Shown here: positions 49,802-58,751 of the stretch, piece after piece
Layout of the letters: each line of letters begins with the position of its first letter
Numbering within the stretch: position 1 is the stretch's first letter
Assembly: GCA_964548855.1 (NCBI GenBank)
Contig: CAZJSR010000011.1
Span: 1-60,602, forward strand
DNA from: UBA3206 sp964548855
GTDB taxonomy: Bacteria > Bacillota_I > Bacilli_A > Acholeplasmatales > Anaeroplasmataceae
Reading direction: 5' to 3'
DNA length: 60,602 bases
Position numbers and translations under genes: made by a program
The notes under the pieces: model-generated
What the model saw: the letters and a program-made list of their open reading frames with translations, nothing else
The model's database searches: none
What the model was told of the DNA's origin: nothing

Positions 49802-52288
49802 CTATTCTACACTTTTAAGCGATTCAACCATTTCTATTTTATTAATTTTTAAACTAATTAATAAATTTAAAATTATTGATACACCACATGTTATTAATAA
49901 TGAAATTAAATATGTAATAACTTTAATGTGATATACATAATTAATTTGAGGTGGCTCATTAATACTAAGTACACCATATAGTAATGGATAACCAAAGAAC
50001 ATTCCTAATAAACTACCAATTATTGTTAAAATCAACAATTCATAAATAAGCGTCTTCGATATATCTTTATATCCATATCCTAATACCTTCATTGTTGCCA
50101 TTTCTCTAATACGCTCTTTAAAATTAAGCGTTGCGAGATTGTAAACTACTACTATCGCAAGAATTATCGCAAATATTTTTATAACTAAAGTTATTAATCT
50201 AACTGTTTCTAATGCTTCATTTGCATTATTTAGTTTAACATCAACTGGATCACACCAAACAACACCTAAGTCATTATCATTTTTAAGAAGTTCTATTTTA
50301 CTTGAAAGTTCTTCTAAATTTGCTCCATCAGTAACATTACAATAATATCTATTAGTTTCAATTTTAAAAATATCTTTAACTGCATCTTGTCTACAATAAA
50401 TTCCTTGTGACATAAACATTGATAATATATTAGTAACCTCAAGTTCATATGAATTATTAGAATGTTGTATAACTATCTTATCTCCAATTTTAGCGTTTAG
50501 GCTATCTGCTATTTTTTTTGATAATGTAACACCTTCTTTAGGGCAATCTAATTTATAACATGTACTTTCGTTTTCTAAAATTGTAAAAGTTGTGTCAACA
50601 ACTGCACCATTAAATGTTGCCATAATTACACTATATTGAAATTCTTCAACATATAAAATATCATTTGATACTTCATAAATTTGTTCTTTTGATACTTCTC
50701 CAGTATTAAATAAAACATCTAAATCATAATTAATCTTTTCGCTAAATTCAAGTTCGAGTCCATGATTTAGCGTATCCTCAATTCCAAAACCACATATTAA
50801 CAATGCTACACATCCTAATACGCCTATAATTACTAACATACTTCTACTAAATCTTCTTTTTATATTTCTAAGTGCCATTTTCAATGAATATGACATATGT
50901 TTATTAAAAAAATTAATTTTTTCTAAAATTATAGAATTGAAATTTTTAGTTGTACTATCTTTAATTACTACCATTGGATTTGATTTAAGATATTTTCTTA
51001 TTATAAGAAGTAAAGAAATTGCTGTAATTAATATAATAAGTATGAAACATATTAAATATTCTAAATAGAAAACATAATGTTTAGTTTTTGGAATTACATA
51101 TAAAATTTCATATTTTATATTCATAACATTAGGTATTAAATTAGGCCCTATAATAAGACCTAATATACCCCCAATAAAAATAAGAGATAACATTATTTTT
51201 AAATAATGTAAAATAATCCTTATTTTTTCTATTCCCATTGCGTTAAGCAATGCAATATGTTTTTTATCTTTATCAATTAACTTTGAAATCGAGGCGATAA
51301 TAATTAACACGCCAACTATATAAAATATTACAGGAAAAATATAACATAATGATAAAGATTGACTAACATCCATTTCAACAGCCTGATTTCCAGGCATAAG
51401 ACTACGAGAGGCAATATAATTAAGTACATTTCTTTCATTTAAAAAACTTCTAATTTTTTCAATATTTCCACCCTTAAAAACATATTGATTATAAATATTT
51501 AAATTTCTAACTATTTGTGTAATTGCGATATTTCCAGTTGTATCATATGTATCATTTAACAAATCTGAAAGAGAACTTCTTAGTACATTCATATTCATAT
51601 ATAAAAGACCTGGAGATGATGCAAGATTACCTAATGCTTCAGCATGGCTCATAATACCTGTAATTACAAATTTTAATTGTAATTCTTCACCTTCATTATA
51701 TAAATCAACTTTGCCTTCTTTTACATTATTTCTAAAAAATTCTTCATATTCCTCATCATTTGAAATTAAATCTTTTAATGAAAGTTTTACTGACATAGTG
51801 ATTGTATCACCAACATCATAATTTCTTCTTCTTGCAAAAGACTCAGAAATAAGTACTCCTTTACCCTTACTACCTGTAGGATATGTTCCTTTTATTATAT
51901 TTGCTGGTATAGAAATTTTATTCGAATCATTTGATACCATTAAATATATTTTTCTTTCATTTACGTACGCATCTGAATATAATCTTTTTTCTACTTCATC
52001 ATATTCCAATTGTTCTTTATTATTTAGTAATTCTGTAAATTTCTTATCATTATTTAATAAATCACCCGAAACTCTATAGGGATTAACTGTCGCAAAAATA
52101 TCTGCAACATTACTACTATTATAAACTGAATCAACATTTTCTTTAAAATGATGATAATTTGTAAATAGTCCTGTAAATAAAGAAACACATAATATAGTTA
52201 TTAATATAATAGAGATATATGAACGAATATTACTTTTCAATTCTCTAAATACTCTTTTGTTTAATACTTTTTTTTGATTATCTACCAA
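49802..52288 (-). CDS. FtsX/MacB-type ABC transporter permease
   Basis: 828 residues with about ten membrane helices in the layout of large FtsX-domain permeases: helix at ~20-42, a long extracytoplasmic part (~45-315), helices ~320-460, a second helix-extracytoplasmic-helix unit from ~490 (NIKRRFSRSMLVIIGVLGCVALLICGFG) and the closing FtsX domain (MATMKVLGYGYKDISKTLIYELLIL). Such transporters act on lipids, lipoproteins or peptides, often for peptide resistance. It overlaps its ATPase gene by 7 bases. Substrate unknown. Confidence 0.9.
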   Translation of the reverse strand: MVDNQKKVLNKRVFRELKSNIRSYISIILITILCVSLFTGLFTNYHHFKENVDSVYNSSNVADIFATVNPYRVSGDLLNNDKKFTELLNNKEQLEYDEVEKRLYSDAYVNERKIYLMVSNDSNKISIPANIIKGTYPTGSKGKGVLISESFARRRNYDVGDTITMSVKLSLKDLISNDEEYEEFFRNNVKEGKVDLYNEGEELQLKFVITGIMSHAEALGNLASSPGLLYMNMNVLRSSLSDLLNDTYDTTGNIAITQIVRNLNIYNQYVFKGGNIEKIRSFLNERNVLNYIASRSLMPGNQAVEMDVSQSLSLCYIFPVIFYIVGVLIIIASISKLIDKDKKHIALLNAMGIEKIRIILHYLKIMLSLIFIGGILGLIIGPNLIPNVMNIKYEILYVIPKTKHYVFYLEYLICFILIILITAISLLLIIRKYLKSNPMVVIKDSTTKNFNSIILEKINFFNKHMSYSLKMALRNIKRRFSRSMLVIIGVLGCVALLICGFGIEDTLNHGLELEFSEKINYDLDVLFNTGEVSKEQIYEVSNDILYVEEFQYSVIMATFNGAVVDTTFTILENESTCYKLDCPKEGVTLSKKIADSLNAKIGDKIVIQHSNNSYELEVTNILSMFMSQGIYCRQDAVKDIFKIETNRYYCNVTDGANLEELSSKIELLKNDNDLGVVWCDPVDVKLNNANEALETVRLITLVIKIFAIILAIVVVYNLATLNFKERIREMATMKVLGYGYKDISKTLIYELLILTIIGSLLGMFFGYPLLYGVLSINEPPQINYVYHIKVITYLISLLITCGVSIILNLLISLKINKIEMVESLKSVE

Positions 52289-52980
52289 TTTACATCACTA
52301 ATCCTATCCGGATTATCATTACAATAGATTTCAACAACTTGTCCATCATTCAATCTAATTACTTTATTTGCAATTCTTGATAAACTTTGATTATGAGTTA
52401 CTATTATAACCGTTTTTTTATCCTTAAAAGACATATCATGTAATAATTCAATTATTTGAAGTCCTGTCTTACTATCAAGTGCTCCTGTTGGTTCATCACA
52501 TAAAATAAGACTTGGCTTTTTTACAAGAGCTCTTGCAATGGATACTCTTTGTTGTTCACCACCAGATAGAGCGAAAGGAAAATTATTAATTCTTGATTCT
52601 AATCCAACTTTATTTAAAACTTCAACTGCTTCATCTTCACTTATATTTTTCTTAGCTAGTAATACATTTTCTTTTGCAGTTAAATTTGGCATTAGGTTAT
52701 AAAATTGAAAAACAAAACCAACTTCATTTCTTCTAAAATACATTAATTCTTTATTATCTTTTTTTGTAATATCTTCGCCATTAACATAATAATTACCAGT
52801 ACTACTTCTATCCATACCACCCAATATATTTAAAAGTGTTGATTTACCAGCTCCACTGCTTCCTAATATAACAACAAACTCTCCTTCATCAATTTCAAAA
52901 GAGACGTTATTTAGTGCTTCTATTTTTATATTTCCTTGTTCATATACTTTGTTTAGTTTTTCAACCTTTATTAAAGACAT
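52282..52980 (-). CDS. ABC transporter ATPase, MacB/LolD type
   Basis: 232 residues. Walker A GSSGAGKST near 40, Q-loop FQFYNLMPNLTAKENV, signature LSGGEQQRVSIARAL, Walker B LILCDEPTGALD and switch His in VTHNQ. This is the type that partners FtsX-domain permeases such as the one overlapping its end. It follows the FAD oxidoreductase gene by 4 bases. Confidence 0.95.
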   Translation of the reverse strand: MSLIKVEKLNKVYEQGNIKIEALNNVSFEIDEGEFVVILGSSGAGKSTLLNILGGMDRSSTGNYYVNGEDITKKDNKELMYFRRNEVGFVFQFYNLMPNLTAKENVLLAKKNISEDEAVEVLNKVGLESRINNFPFALSGGEQQRVSIARALVKKPSLILCDEPTGALDSKTGLQIIELLHDMSFKDKKTVIIVTHNQSLSRIANKVIRLNDGQVVEIYCNDNPDRISDVNW

Positions 52981-52984
52981 AACA

Positions 52985-54553
52985 TTACTCCTTTGAAATC
53001 AATATTGCAGTTTTTAATCCATCAAGTGCAGCACTAGTTATACCTCCAGCATATCCAGCACCTTCCCCTATAGGATATATATATTTGACATTAGACATTC
53101 TATTATCTTTATCCCTTAACATTCTAATAGGACATGACGATCTAGTTTCAATTCCTGTCAATATTGCATCATCTGATGCAAAACCATGTAATTTTTTATC
53201 TAAGATTGGGAGCCCTTCTTTAATTGTATCACAAACAAACTTAGGTAAACATCTATATAAATCCGCAAAAACTATACCATGTGGATATGAAGCTTTGACA
53301 CTTCTGCAGGAACTTGCAATATCTCCATTTAAAAATTCCTTTACTAAATTAGCAGGTGCTCTATAATCTTTTGATATATCAAATGCGAGTTTTTCATATT
53401 TTTCTTGATAGTCTAATCCATCAAGTACTGATTTTTTAAAATAATCTTTAGGATCAACATTTACAAGTAGACCACTATTTGAGTTTTCTTTATCTCTTGC
53501 ACTATAACTCATTCCATTTGTTAATATCGTGTTTTTTTCACTTTGTGATGCCATTACTAAACCACCAGGACACATGCAGAATGTATATAATGCTCTATCA
53601 TTATTTAAATGACATGACAATTTATAATATGCCGGTTTCAATTTATCATAAAATTTCCCATATTGAGCTTTATTAATATTCTCTCTTCTATGCTCAATTC
53701 TAACCCCCATACTAAAACTTTTAGGTTCCATTTTTGTTCCTTTTGAATATAATGTTTTAATAGTATCTCTTGCACTATGACCAAAACCTAATATTAAGTG
53801 TTTAGTTTTAAACATTATATTTTTATTCGTTAGAACTTCTAAATAATTATCATATTCATTATAATCTGTAAATTTTGTATTAAAGTGAATTTCTCCACCT
53901 AGATTTATAATCTCTTGCCTTATATTTTTAACAACAATTCTCAAATAATCAGTACCAATATGTGGCATAGATTCATATTTAATATTTTCTAATGCACCGT
54001 GCAAATAAAATTCTTCCAATATCCAATTTATATATGGATCCTTTACATTCGTTGTTAATTTACCATCAGAAAATGTTCCAGCACCACCTTCTCCAAATTG
54101 AATATTACATTCTTCATTTAATATTTTATTTTCTAGGAATACTTCTACATCTTTTATTCTTGAATCAATATCATTTCCTCTTTCTAAAATAATAGGATTT
54201 GCCCCACATCTTGCTAAATATAATGCCGCAAACATTCCAGATGGTCCAAATCCAACTATAACTGGTCTATATTCATTTTTCCATTTTGGATAATCCATAT
54301 TAATTTTTACATCTTCATATATACTAATATACTTATTTCCTTTAAAAAAAGATAATTTAATATTATTAAAATCAACTATCAAATTATAAACAATATGTAT
54401 ATCATTCTTATTTCTTGCATCAATCGATTCTTTTGAAACAATAATACTATTAATATTATTCTCTTTTAAATGATATTTTTTTAAAATTAAATTTTCTAAA
54501 GGTATATCTATATCAGTAATTTTCACCTTAAATTCTTTTATTTGAAATCTCAT
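52985..54553 (-). CDS. FAD-dependent dehydrogenase of the COG2509 type
   Basis: 522 residues. An N-terminal ~95-residue part precedes a Rossmann FAD site VGFGPSGMFAALYLARCGANPIILERG near 100-125; later FGEGGAGTFSDGKLTT, ILGFGHSARDT and the C-terminal YPIGEGAGYAGGITSAALDG complete the FAD fold. It belongs to a widespread family of uncharacterised dehydrogenases. No substrate is known. One base separates it from the second flavoprotein gene, so two FAD enzymes are made together. Confidence 0.92.
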   Translation of the reverse strand: MRFQIKEFKVKITDIDIPLENLILKKYHLKENNINSIIVSKESIDARNKNDIHIVYNLIVDFNNIKLSFFKGNKYISIYEDVKINMDYPKWKNEYRPVIVGFGPSGMFAALYLARCGANPIILERGNDIDSRIKDVEVFLENKILNEECNIQFGEGGAGTFSDGKLTTNVKDPYINWILEEFYLHGALENIKYESMPHIGTDYLRIVVKNIRQEIINLGGEIHFNTKFTDYNEYDNYLEVLTNKNIMFKTKHLILGFGHSARDTIKTLYSKGTKMEPKSFSMGVRIEHRRENINKAQYGKFYDKLKPAYYKLSCHLNNDRALYTFCMCPGGLVMASQSEKNTILTNGMSYSARDKENSNSGLLVNVDPKDYFKKSVLDGLDYQEKYEKLAFDISKDYRAPANLVKEFLNGDIASSCRSVKASYPHGIVFADLYRCLPKFVCDTIKEGLPILDKKLHGFASDDAILTGIETRSSCPIRMLRDKDNRMSNVKYIYPIGEGAGYAGGITSAALDGLKTAILISKE

Positions 54554-54554
54554 A

Positions 54555-55634
54555 TTATTTATCCTTTAAATTATCATAAATTTTTTGTGCACATAGAAAG
54601 GCAAAAAGTAAGTTATATCCTCCACATACACCATCAATATCAAGCATTTCCCCCATTAAATACACTTTATTATCACTTTTTAATGATAAATCATCATTAA
54701 TTAATAAAATATCTACTCCACCACTTATTACTTGTGCGTTTTCCTTTTCATATGTATCAAGTATATCTAATTTAAAGTTACTAAGGTCATTTTTTGTTAA
54801 CTTGCGAGAAATATAATATGAATATAATAAAGGATGAATTGCACCTTTTATATTTACTATATCTTTTTCTAAATATGGATATAATAAATCAAGCACTATA
54901 TACGCATTTTTTTTATTTGTATCATTATAATATGAACTCATATTCATAATTACAATTCCAGATATTCCGTCATTTTTAAATATCACTTCGCCTCGTTCTT
55001 CATGAATTAATTCATTATCTACATATAATTTAACATTAGTTTTAACCCTAAGTCCTGAAAGTTTTTTTATGTCGTTATATACTTTAAATCCTACAAGACT
55101 TGAAGATAATGGTGTTAATTTTATATTTAACGAACTAAGATAATTATAAGGTATCATTTGATATTCTTTTTTTAATGAGGCACATGAACCTGTAGCTAAT
55201 ACAACATAATCAAATAATTCTTCATAATCATTAATTTTATATTTATTATTTATTTTTGAAATAGTATTTACAGGATATTCTAAAACAATATTTGCGTGTA
55301 TATTATCAAGAAGTAAATTAACTACAGCAAGTGAAGATTCACAATTAGGATAAACTCTTCCTTCATCGTCAATTTTTGTTAGAAGACCTAATTTATTAAA
55401 CTCATTTAAAATAAACTTTGGAGAATATAAATCAAGTAATTTGGAAACAAAGCTACTTTTATTATAATCACACCCTCTAGCATTGATATTAAGTAAATTA
55501 CACTTACCGTTACCAGACGCAAGAAGTTTACTACCAATTTTTTTAGAACGTTCAAATATTGTTATATCAAAATTTTTAAGTTTACTAGCAAGATATAAAG
55601 TTCCTGCTCCAGCACCAATTATCGCAAGTTTCAT
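54555..55634 (-). CDS. HI0933/YhiN-type flavoprotein
   Basis: 359 residues. FAD-binding start LAIIGAGAGTLYLASKLKNFDITIFERSKKIGSKLLASGNGKCNLLN is typical of the family (aminoacetone-oxidase-like, BaiN-like), as is GEMLDIDGVCGGYNLLFAFLCAQKI at the end. It is about 40-50 residues shorter than the usual 400, mainly in the middle. The ATG has no ribosome binding site at normal spacing; a strong GGAGG lies 26 bases upstream beyond a hairpin. No in-frame alternative start exists between them because of a TGA. Confidence 0.9.
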   Translation of the reverse strand: MKLAIIGAGAGTLYLASKLKNFDITIFERSKKIGSKLLASGNGKCNLLNINARGCDYNKSSFVSKLLDLYSPKFILNEFNKLGLLTKIDDEGRVYPNCESSLAVVNLLLDNIHANIVLEYPVNTISKINNKYKINDYEELFDYVVLATGSCASLKKEYQMIPYNYLSSLNIKLTPLSSSLVGFKVYNDIKKLSGLRVKTNVKLYVDNELIHEERGEVIFKNDGISGIVIMNMSSYYNDTNKKNAYIVLDLLYPYLEKDIVNIKGAIHPLLYSYYISRKLTKNDLSNFKLDILDTYEKENAQVISGGVDILLINDDLSLKSDNKVYLMGEMLDIDGVCGGYNLLFAFLCAQKIYDNLKDK

Positions 55635-55642
55635 AGTATAAA

Positions 55643-55665
55643 ATCAAGATTTCTTGATATCCTCC
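55643..55665 (-). promoter_or_regulatory. Hairpin between ribosome binding site and start of the HI0933-type flavoprotein
   Basis: GGAGG (55665-55661) is followed after 2 bases by a hairpin ATCAAG/CTTGAT with a 4-base loop (55658-55643), and 8 bases later by ATG (55634). Folding removes 16 bases, giving an effective distance of about 10, so the fold may bring the site into range. Confidence 0.55.
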
Positions 55666-55703
55666 AATCTATTTTATAAACAACATAATTTTAACATAAA
55701 ATA

Positions 55704-55730
55704 TAAAAAAAAGGAATCTAATGATTCCTA
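55704..55730 (-). terminator. Terminator of the HU gene
   Basis: A 7-bp stem AGGAATC/GATTCCT with a 4-base loop and eight T on the minus strand. Confidence 0.9.
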
Positions 55731-55733
55731 ATA

Positions 55734-56006
55734 TTATCTAACCGCATCTTTTAAAACTTTTCCGGCTGTAAATGCAGGAGTTTTTAAAGCTGGAATTTGG
55801 ATTGGTTCACCAGTTCTTGGATTTAATCCTGCACGTGCTGAACGTTCACGAACTTCAAATGATCCGAAACCTGATAAAAGAACTTTATCACCTTTTGAAA
55901 GAGCCACAATCATAGTTTCTAAGATAGCTTCGTAAACTTGTTCTACCTCCTTTTTTGTAACATTTGTTTTTTCTGCAACTAAATCGATTAATTCATTTTT
56001 CTTCAT
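55734..56006 (-). CDS. hup: HU-family nucleoid protein
   Basis: 90 residues, a complete HU: MKKNELIDLVAEKTNVTKKEVEQVYEAIL, VLLSGFGSFEVRERSARAGLNPRTGEPI with the DNA-binding beta-arm (NPRTG) and a final AGKVLKDAVR. AAGGAGGATG precedes the ATG; the promoter is near-consensus. It lies just downstream of spoIVA, the same neighbour as in Bacillus subtilis (spoIVA-hbs). Confidence 0.97.
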   Translation of the reverse strand: MKKNELIDLVAEKTNVTKKEVEQVYEAILETMIVALSKGDKVLLSGFGSFEVRERSARAGLNPRTGEPIQIPALKTPAFTAGKVLKDAVR

Positions 56007-56027
56007 TGAAACATCCTCCTTATTTTC

Positions 56028-56055
56028 ATTATAGATTAATTTTCATTTATGTCAA
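56028..56055 (-). promoter_or_regulatory. Promoter of the HU gene
   Basis: TTGACA (56055-56050), 16-base spacer, TATAAT (56033-56028). Confidence 0.85.
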
Positions 56056-56136
56056 TAGATTTTATGGCTTAATAACGCAAAAAAATGATGTTTTTCCTTA
56101 TTTTTTAAAAACGCTTACATAATTCTACATTTTTTT

Positions 56137-56161
56137 ATAAAAAAAATACCAAAAGGTATTT
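56137..56161 (-). terminator. Terminator of spoIVA
   Basis: A 7-bp stem AAATACC/GGTATTT with a TTTT loop and T-run, right after the spoIVA stop. Confidence 0.9.
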
Positions 56162-56162
56162 C

Positions 56163-57635
56163 TTATAGTACAATAGCTATTACACTATTTGATTCATTAT
56201 TGACTAATTTATCTAATATATTTTTAATTTTAAGTTTATTCATTTCAGGAAATTGATATAATTTATTTTTAATTCCATCATTTACAATTTCCGATAAAGT
56301 CCTTCCAAATATTTCTTTATTCCATAAATCATCTGGATTAGAATCATCTTTAACTAAATTTTCAATTAAACTTTGTGATTCAACTTCACTTCCAATTATT
56401 GGAGTAAATGTTGACTCAACATCTACTTTTATCATATGAATTGAAGGTGCAATCGCTCTTAGTTTTACTCCATATCTTCCACTTTGTTTTACTAAATTTG
56501 GAGGTAATAATTTCATTTCATCTAAGTTTGGAATTGAAACTCCATAACCAGTTTCTTTAGCTTCTTTTATCGCGTTCTCTACGTTTTTATACGCTATCTT
56601 AGCTTTTGTACCTTCATATAATGCACATATAAAATCAGCTTTTGTTTTTACATTTTCACCTAAGATTTCTTTAATTATTTTATCGAGTACATCGTTATTT
56701 AGTTCAAGATGTAATTTAGCACTTCCTAAACTTGCATCCTTTAAATCAATTAAAACATTCGTAAATAAAGATGTATCAATTAAATACTTTCTTATATTAT
56801 CTAAATCCTTAAATTTTGAATATTTTCTATTTACTTCTAAAATAGCTTCATTAATATTAGACTTAATTGAAATATCATTGCCTATTACATTTATATAATC
56901 AGGTAATTCAATTGTTAAATCCTCTATTTTAAATTCATCAAGAGCTTTAAGAAATATATTATCTAAATCATTATTTGTCATATTTAAAACATCTACGTTA
57001 CAAACAGTTACATTATATTTTTCTTCGATTTTCTTTTTTATTTCTAACGCTTTATTTCCACTTGGTTCTTTACTATTTAATACAATTACAAATGCTTTAT
57101 CTAATTCTTTTAATGTAGGAATGATTCTTGATTCAACTTCTTCATACTCTTCTCTTGAGAAGTCTCCAATTGTGCCATCGCTTGTAAGCATTATACCTAA
57201 ATTAGAATGACTTTCCATTACTTTTTTCGTTCCAAGAAGTGCAGCTTCTTTAAATTCTACTGGTTCAGTAAACCATGGTGTTTTCACCATTCTTGGCTTT
57301 CCGTCTATTTCATATCCAATTGAAGATGGAATTATATAACCAACACTATCAACCATTCTTACATTCATAGAAATATCTCCATCAATATTAATATTTACAC
57401 TTGTCGATGGAACAAATTTAGGCTCAACTGTCATTATTCCTTTTCCACTTTGAGATTGTGGTAATTCATCTATAATCTTATCATGTAAAAATGTATCATT
57501 TATATATGGTAAAATTTTTAGTTCAAAAAATTTATTAATAAAACTAGACTTTCCACTTCGTACACTACCAACAATACCTACATATAAATCATTTTTCATT
57601 CTGTTAGATAAGCTTATTAATGCCTCTTCATTCAT
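56163..57635 (-). CDS. spoIVA: Stage IV sporulation protein A (coat morphogenetic ATPase)
   Basis: 490 residues, essentially the full length of the family (492 in Bacillus). Walker A GSVRSGKS is at residues 23-30; DELPQS, TEPKFVPS, VRMVDSVGYIIPSS (with the sensor-like D-x-x-G), PWFTEPVEF and TSDGTIGDFSREEYEEVE follow in the known order. The middle domain and the C-terminus (APSIHMIKVDVESTFTPIIGSE, IFGRTLSEIV, final IAIVL) also match. SpoIVA polymerises by ATP hydrolysis on the forespore surface and is the base layer of the coat. GGAGG precedes the ATG. I could not find a convincing sigma-E promoter. This is the strongest sign that the organism has a sporulation programme. Confidence 0.97.
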   Translation of the reverse strand: MNEEALISLSNRMKNDLYVGIVGSVRSGKSSFINKFFELKILPYINDTFLHDKIIDELPQSQSGKGIMTVEPKFVPSTSVNINIDGDISMNVRMVDSVGYIIPSSIGYEIDGKPRMVKTPWFTEPVEFKEAALLGTKKVMESHSNLGIMLTSDGTIGDFSREEYEEVESRIIPTLKELDKAFVIVLNSKEPSGNKALEIKKKIEEKYNVTVCNVDVLNMTNNDLDNIFLKALDEFKIEDLTIELPDYINVIGNDISIKSNINEAILEVNRKYSKFKDLDNIRKYLIDTSLFTNVLIDLKDASLGSAKLHLELNNDVLDKIIKEILGENVKTKADFICALYEGTKAKIAYKNVENAIKEAKETGYGVSIPNLDEMKLLPPNLVKQSGRYGVKLRAIAPSIHMIKVDVESTFTPIIGSEVESQSLIENLVKDDSNPDDLWNKEIFGRTLSEIVNDGIKNKLYQFPEMNKLKIKNILDKLVNNESNSVIAIVL

Positions 57636-57691
57636 ATATATTCCTCCATATCTACTAGTAATATATATGATTTATATTATAAAAAAGAACA

Positions 57692-57719
57692 AAAAAATAA
57701 TGGATGATTCTCATCCATT
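57692..57719 (-). terminator. Terminator of the GGDEF gene
   Basis: A 9-bp stem AATGGATGA/TCATCCATT with a 3-base loop followed by ATTTTTTT on the minus strand. Confidence 0.88.
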
Positions 57720-58728
57720 AAATATCTTTAATTAATATATCTGAAATTAAAATACTAGTAAGTGTTAATGCAGTAATTTCGCTACTTGAAAATACCCTTG
57801 AGTTTCTTGAAATTTCATAGGATACTGCCCCTAGCGGTTTACCATTATGAACTACTAAATATTGAAATACAGTTTTAACATCTCTTAGTTTAAAAACTTC
57901 ATAAAGTTCTTTATTATCACTATTTTTTTGTAAAAACGGTATATTTTCAATTAAACAAACATTTCTAATATTAAAATTCTTTAAATATTCTTTATCAGTT
58001 ATGTACTTCGCATTATCGTTATCGATTAATTTTCCAACAGAACATAGTAAATCAAAATTTTCTCCATAATAAACTGATATTCTATCTAATGCAAAATACG
58101 TTAATATTTGATTAATTGCAGGCCTTATTGCATTCTTATTTTCAAATGGTTTAAGGTTATGAACTAAATCTGCTAACATTATGGCATCTGAAAATTTATC
58201 TTTCTCATTTAACATTGGATCGTAAATTATATTTTCATTAGAACCATGTTTTTTTTCATCATAAATTATATATCTATTCTTTCCCTTTCTTTTAGCTATA
58301 TAAAGACATTTGTCTGCTTTCTTGAAAAGTTCGTCAAATGAATTAGAATCTAAAGGAAATCTATTAACTCCAATAGATGCGCTTAGTACAAAACTTGCGC
58401 TATTAAATAAGAATGATATTTGATTTCTAATTCCACTACATACTTGTCTTATTTCAAAATCATCAACACCATTAATTATAATCGCAAATTCATCTCCACC
58501 AAGTCTTCCAACAATCCCTCGATTTTTCAAAGAATCTACAATAGATTGTGCTACTTTTTTTATTACTACATCTCCAAATTGATGACCGTATGTATCATTT
58601 ATTTCTTTAAAATTATCAATATCTAGTATACCAAATGAAAACATTTCATTGTTTTTTATTTTTTCAAAAACAATATCTTCAATTGTTTTTCTATCAAATA
58701 TTTCTGTTAAATAATCTATTTGACCCAT
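57718..58728 (-). CDS. Diguanylate cyclase with C-terminal GAF-like domain
   Basis: 336 residues. Residues 1-155 are a GGDEF domain with intact motif at 77-81 (RLGGDEF), DIDNFKEINDTYGHQFGD for metal and substrate binding, and KADKCLYIAKRKGKNRY at the end. No RxxD inhibitory site precedes the motif. Residues ~175-336 look like a GAF domain (LAFALDRISVYYGENFDLLCSVGKL-like: TYFALDRISVYYGENF ... VVHNGKPLGAVSYEIS). The sensor here follows rather than precedes the cyclase. It should make cyclic-di-GMP in the cytosol. AAGGAGATGAT precedes ATG; it follows the FakA-like gene by 23 bases. Confidence 0.85.
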   Translation of the reverse strand: MGQIDYLTEIFDRKTIEDIVFEKIKNNEMFSFGILDIDNFKEINDTYGHQFGDVVIKKVAQSIVDSLKNRGIVGRLGGDEFAIIINGVDDFEIRQVCSGIRNQISFLFNSASFVLSASIGVNRFPLDSNSFDELFKKADKCLYIAKRKGKNRYIIYDEKKHGSNENIIYDPMLNEKDKFSDAIMLADLVHNLKPFENKNAIRPAINQILTYFALDRISVYYGENFDLLCSVGKLIDNDNAKYITDKEYLKNFNIRNVCLIENIPFLQKNSDNKELYEVFKLRDVKTVFQYLVVHNGKPLGAVSYEISRNSRVFSSSEITALTLTSILISDILIKDI

Positions 58729-58751
58729 ATTATCATCTCCTTATGTATTTT

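Noticed and set aside
53085..53366. Plus-strand frames inside large minus-strand genes (for example 53085-53366, 20883-21203, 59716-59970)
   Set aside because: They are shadows of well supported genes, lack ribosome binding sites and have no recognisable protein features.
48370..57669. Sigma-E type -10 boxes (CATATATT before the spoVID-like gene, CATATATA before spoIVA)
   Set aside because: No convincing -35 at 14-15 bases for either, and such A/T strings arise often here by chance.
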